From an uncultured Succinivibrionaceae bacterium (GTDB lineage Bacteria; Pseudomonadota; Gammaproteobacteria; Enterobacterales; Succinivibrionaceae): a DNA stretch of 35,090 bases. Where the stretch lies: NCBI GenBank assembly GCA_944393045.1, contig CALXYT010000022.1:1-35090 (forward strand), read 5' to 3'. Positions 31,768-35,090 of the stretch are shown here, piece by piece. The number at the start of each line of letters is the position of its first letter. The stretch's first letter is position 1. A program made the translations under genes and the position numbers. Below the pieces are notes generated by a model that was not told the origin of the DNA, did no database searches, and saw only the letters and a list, made by a program, of their open reading frames with translations.

Positions 31768-33744
31768 TTACCCCATCGCACCTAATAGTGAATCAAAAAC
31801 AGTTTGCGCTGCTGATATGATCTTTGCTGAAGCACTGTAACACTGCTGAAAACGTACTAAATTAGAAGCTTCTTCATCAAGATTAACACCACTAACAGAT
31901 TCATTTAAAGTCTTAGTTTGCTCTTGTTTAGCAACTGCTGCGTCGTAATTGATAGTTGCAACTTTAATATCAGTACCAACATCACTCACTAAAGCACTAT
32001 AACTTTCACTTATTGTTCTATTAGTTTGACCTTGAACCAATTTAGCTTGTTCTAAGTCCTGCATTAAAATACCATTAGAATTATCAGCAAAACCGTCAGT
32101 ATTTAGCTCTATCGAAAAACTGTCACCAGTCTTTACTACTCCTGATATGCTAAAATCGTACCCAGGATACGTTGCCGCATCGGCAAATACTAAATTGCCA
32201 CCGGCATCAACTAAATTTGCCATAATATTTTGACCGTTAGTACTCTGAGGTGCTGTACCTATTAAGTTATTATTGGCATCATAAACCTGATAATTAGCAT
32301 TATCATCTACCACAATCTTAGTAGGTGCATCAGTATTAAGGCTTATTCTATCTTGGGCATCAATGGTAAAAGCACTGTTTGCATCAGTATTTGTCACCCC
32401 ATTTAAAGCAATAGTAGCATTACCTTGGTTCTGGGAATTTTGCGAGCCACGAACGACACTGGCAAATGCTAAATCTTCAGGATGAGTTATAATCGCATCG
32501 AAGGTATTCCCAAAATCTATGGTAGGCTGCACTAAAAATTTGTCATTAGTGGCAAGGGTACCGTTGATGGAAATACTAAAACCATATTCCTCAAACGTCA
32601 AATTATTGCCGGTTATATTGCCAGTTTCTTTTTCAACAAATTCACCGTCAATTTTTTCATATAAAGTGTAAGTATTACCAGCACCCACTGTAAAGAGATA
32701 ATCATTACCTGTGATATTAGAGGACTTACCAGGAATGAAGTCCATAGTCATAGTTGCAGTAGTACTAGTAGAAGTTACATTTTGGGTTGGTAAAGTAAAA
32801 ATATCACCACCAACTTTATTTTCTAAAGTTAAGCCGTTTTTATTTTGTTGATTTAAAGAATCTGCTAAGGTAAGAGCAATTTTACCTAATTGAGACTGAA
32901 CTTTCTTTAAATTTGAACATGCCTCAAAATACCCACCAAGCTTACCACCAACATCAGTTTTTAATGAGGTATACTGCCCACCGTAAGTGAACTTCAGGCC
33001 ATATTCACTATCATCTAAAGACGATACTGATACTGCAAGCTGAGCACAACCATCATTAAGAACTAATGTTTGCCCTGAGGTTAAATTTACTAATGTTGCC
33101 CCTGAATCCTGCTTAACAGTCTTAATATCCATATAGTTTGATAACTCAGATATTAGACGGTCACGCTCATCCATCATTTGTAAGTATGAAGAACTATCAC
33201 CTTGACCAGCGCCTTTGGCAATTTGCTGATTCATAGTATAGATGCCATCAAGAAGCTGATTTATAGTAGCTACTGTTTCTTCAATTTTTTGGTTAGTATC
33301 TAAATATTCCTGCTCAATATTAGAAGATAAAGTATTAACTTTATTCACAAAAGTTTCACAAGAACCTAAAAGCTCATTACGATTAGCAACTGAGGTAGGA
33401 TTAGAGTTTGCACTCTGAATGCTTGCAAATAAGTCAGTTATTGAAGATGAAAGACCAGTAGCACTATCAGATAATAAAGTATCTATAGTAGATAAGCTGC
33501 TTTTAATAGTATCGTAATAACCTACTTGAGCATTATCACGTAATAATTCTCTTTGATTATAAGTATCAATAACTCGTGTAGTCTCAGTTCTACCACAACC
33601 TTGATTGATATTGTTAGTATAAACCTGAGTACTCTGACGATAATATCCTTCAGTACTAACATTAGATATATTATTACTGGTAGTTGATAATAGAGTTTGG
33701 TGAGCTAATACGCCACTTGTACCTATCGCTAATAAATCTGCCAT
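31768..33744 (-). CDS. flgK: Flagellar hook-associated protein FlgK
   Basis: The 658-residue protein (E. coli 547) is the first hook-filament junction protein. The N-terminus MADLLAIGTSGVLAHQTLLS and TTSNNISNVSTEGYYRQS carries the axial-protein motif. Central parts contain MDERDRLISELSNY. The C-terminus has NLDEEASNLVRFQQCYSAS and ends VFDSLLGAMG, matching the conserved E(E/L)..L..FQQ.Y.A motif with a Cys where Ala is normal. Five Cys in total are unusual for an exported axial protein. The variable middle is Asn/Thr/Asp-rich. It lies 17 bases after flgJ. Confidence 0.95.
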   Translation of the reverse strand: MADLLAIGTSGVLAHQTLLSTTSNNISNVSTEGYYRQSTQVYTNNINQGCGRTETTRVIDTYNQRELLRDNAQVGYYDTIKSSLSTIDTLLSDSATGLSSSITDLFASIQSANSNPTSVANRNELLGSCETFVNKVNTLSSNIEQEYLDTNQKIEETVATINQLLDGIYTMNQQIAKGAGQGDSSSYLQMMDERDRLISELSNYMDIKTVKQDSGATLVNLTSGQTLVLNDGCAQLAVSVSSLDDSEYGLKFTYGGQYTSLKTDVGGKLGGYFEACSNLKKVQSQLGKIALTLADSLNQQNKNGLTLENKVGGDIFTLPTQNVTSTSTTATMTMDFIPGKSSNITGNDYLFTVGAGNTYTLYEKIDGEFVEKETGNITGNNLTFEEYGFSISINGTLATNDKFLVQPTIDFGNTFDAIITHPEDLAFASVVRGSQNSQNQGNATIALNGVTNTDANSAFTIDAQDRISLNTDAPTKIVVDDNANYQVYDANNNLIGTAPQSTNGQNIMANLVDAGGNLVFADAATYPGYDFSISGVVKTGDSFSIELNTDGFADNSNGILMQDLEQAKLVQGQTNRTISESYSALVSDVGTDIKVATINYDAAVAKQEQTKTLNESVSGVNLDEEASNLVRFQQCYSASAKIISAAQTVFDSLLGAMG

Positions 33745-33761
33745 CTTAAACTCCTACCAAT

Positions 33762-34814
33762 CTATAAATATTTACTAAACGCTTCGTTTCTAATAATGCC
33801 TTTAAGCTTATTAGCATATTGAGGGTCGGTTGCATAACCTGCTTTTTGAATTTCCTCAAAATACTTATCAGGATTATTAGATACTGCATGAGCTTTGCTA
33901 TAGCGATCATTAGAAGAAATCAATCTTGCATAATCCTCAATACTACTTAAAGTTGAGTTATATGCTCTAAATGATGATACTTGTGATACTCTTACGCCAT
34001 TTACATATTCATCTGAGGCCATAAGCTCTGTTTGCCCCTGCCAAGACTTAGATGATTTAATACCAAAGAAATTATTATTAGCACCTATATGCTTACCCCA
34101 TCCTGTTTCAAGAGCTGCCTGAGCAACTATTACTAAAGGATTTAGATTAAACTTACGAGCAACTTTAACTGCAAGAGGCATAAGTTTATTAACGAAGTCT
34201 TGAGGATCATTAAAGCTTGTAACATTATCATTATCCTGCATAGCCTTATAAGCCTTAGCTGCTTTAACATTCTTAATGGTATTGAGTTCCTCTTTTTTAA
34301 TATTTGCTAAAGTGTCATTATCTTGAGAACAAGGCTCATCTTGTGCTAAATTTTTGACAGTGGCAATTGGCGTGTCAATAGTCACATTTTTAGCTAAACT
34401 TCTATCGAAACCACTTAAGTAAGTATCTAAAGGCTTATTGTTTTGAGCATCAAGCATACGTAAAATCTCTTTACCATCATCCCCCATACTTTGCGCAAAT
34501 TGTTTAACAATTTGTGATGATAAAGAAGTTTTATTACCCCTATTAGCCATAGCTACAGAGGTTACCATTTGCTCATCAAGCATTGACTGAAAAATCCCAG
34601 AATCACTGCTTTTTAAAGGACTGTCTGGGCATATAGCATCATTAGTTGCACGCATTGCCTTAAGCCAAAACTGATTAAGAATAGACTCAAACTGCTCAGC
34701 GGCAGCTAAAAGTGCATCCTTTTTCTCCTCTAAAGAAGAAGTAGACATCTTACGTAATTTGTCAAGTCCATTGACATCTTGAACTAAGCCAAGATTGATA
34801 TTGGTACTGTCCAT
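33762..34814 (-). CDS. flgJ: Flagellar rod cap / peptidoglycan hydrolase FlgJ
   Basis: The start at 34814 (MDSTNINLGLVQDV) has GGGAG five bases upstream, giving 350 residues (E. coli 313); the frame continues 11 codons upstream without support. The N-terminal rod-scaffold domain contains AAAEQFESILNQFWLKAMRAT and FQSMLDEQMVTSVA. After a linker, the C-terminal glucosaminidase domain has NPLVIVAQAALETGWGKHIG with the catalytic Glu and NNFFGIKSSKSWQG. This dual-domain form drills the peptidoglycan for rod growth. It heads an operon with flgK and flgL behind a consensus sigma-54 promoter. The rod and ring genes flgB-flgI that usually precede it are not adjacent. Confidence 0.95.
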   Translation of the reverse strand: MDSTNINLGLVQDVNGLDKLRKMSTSSLEEKKDALLAAAEQFESILNQFWLKAMRATNDAICPDSPLKSSDSGIFQSMLDEQMVTSVAMANRGNKTSLSSQIVKQFAQSMGDDGKEILRMLDAQNNKPLDTYLSGFDRSLAKNVTIDTPIATVKNLAQDEPCSQDNDTLANIKKEELNTIKNVKAAKAYKAMQDNDNVTSFNDPQDFVNKLMPLAVKVARKFNLNPLVIVAQAALETGWGKHIGANNNFFGIKSSKSWQGQTELMASDEYVNGVRVSQVSSFRAYNSTLSSIEDYARLISSNDRYSKAHAVSNNPDKYFEEIQKAGYATDPQYANKLKGIIRNEAFSKYL

Positions 34815-34870
34815 AATTACTCCCTCAAAACGGCAAAATTTCGGCAAAATGCTATATTTATATAGTATTA

Positions 34871-34886
34871 AGCAATGAGTGTGCCA
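34871..34886 (-). promoter_or_regulatory. Sigma-54 promoter of flgJ-flgK-flgL
   Basis: Minus-strand TGGCAC-ACTCA-TTGCT matches the sigma-54 consensus TGGCAC-N5-TTGCW completely. It lies 57-72 bases before the flgJ start and downstream of the rRNA terminator. Confidence 0.88.
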
Positions 34887-35013
34887 TATTTAAAACAAAC
34901 TTAAATTTAAGGGGCTAGGGAAAATTAACCAAAAAAAAGTAAAGTTTACTATTAAGATAAGTAGCTATTGAGAACTTTAAGATACCTTAAAGGAATAGGT
35001 TAAATTGAACTAT

Positions 35014-35048
35014 AACGCAAAAAGGCCAGAACAAGAGTTCTGACCTTT
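35014..35048 (-). terminator. Terminator of the rRNA operon
   Basis: Minus-strand AAAGGTCAGAAC / GTTCTGGCCTTT (one G-U) with a four-base loop is followed by TTGCG, 12 bases past the 5S rRNA end. Confidence 0.85.
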
Positions 35049-35059
35049 GCATATTTATT

Positions 35060-35090
35060 AGCCTGGTGATGACCTACTCTCACATAGCGA
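35060..35090 (-). rRNA. rrf: 5S ribosomal RNA, 3' part
   Basis: The last 31 bases are, on the minus strand, the 3' end of 5S rRNA: TCGCTATGTGAGAGTAGG, then TCATCACCAGGC. The GUGAGAGUAGG segment and the closing CCAGGC of helix I are strongly conserved in gammaproteobacteria. The rest of the gene and the 23S/16S genes lie beyond the window edge. Confidence 0.92.

Noticed and set aside
34937-34949. TAAAGTTT within AGTAAAGTTTACT as a sigma-28 -35 element
   Set aside because: No GCCGATAA-like element follows at 11 bases and the strand points away from flgJ.

Overview
This is an AT-rich chromosomal window from a motile gammaproteobacterium. Several genes are close matches to enteric orthologues: LpxL, GalR, GalT, Cca, RpsU and RuvX. 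The backbone ygiF-glnE, ygiM, cca, uppP, folK, folB, tsaD, rpsU is a gammaproteobacterial gene order. The combination of Vibrio/Aeromonas-type flagellar organisation, ExeA/ExeB-like proteins and low GC suggests the Aeromonadales, possibly the anaerobic Succinivibrionaceae. That placement is an inference from recall; no database was searched.

Layout. Positions 1-207 hold the C-terminus of a maltoporin (LamB) with its terminator. Positions 396-2355 (minus) hold a small DUF3545-like gene, ruvX and a DnaC-family helicase-loader-like ATPase. Positions 2493-7331 are a galactose (Leloir) block: galT-galK overlap by one base, galE is separate, and a divergent galR lies next to it. Then come lpxL (lipid A acylation) and the convergent ygiF-glnE operon (nitrogen control), a DUF47-Pit phosphate uptake pair and ygiM. 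A gspB/gspA pair on the minus strand is inserted before cca. The minus-strand operon tsaD-folB-folK-uppP (tRNA modification, folate, undecaprenyl phosphate recycling) is divergent from rpsU-yqeY.

From 24046 to 34814 everything is on the minus strand and flagellar. In transcription order it reads flgJ-flgK-flgL, two tandem flagellin genes, then flaG-fliD-fliS-(fliT-like). This covers rod cap/muramidase, hook-filament junction, filament, filament cap and export chaperones. A canonical sigma-54 site precedes flgJ, sigma-54-like sites precede both flagellins, and a sigma-28 site precedes flaG. The window ends inside a minus-strand 5S rRNA, the tail of an rRNA operon.

I found no CRISPR array, prophage, transposon or defence system. 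The most interesting points are: (1) a GalR orthologue whose hinge helix has lost the wedge leucine and gained two prolines, next to gal control regions with no CpG at all; (2) cysteines in every axial flagellar protein here; (3) mixed sigma-54/sigma-28 signals in the filament genes; (4) a possibly leaderless short ORF overlapping the SD-less start of lpxL; (5) a DnaC-type loader with an added tail beside ruvX; (6) rpsU-yqeY separated from the usual dnaG-rpoD.
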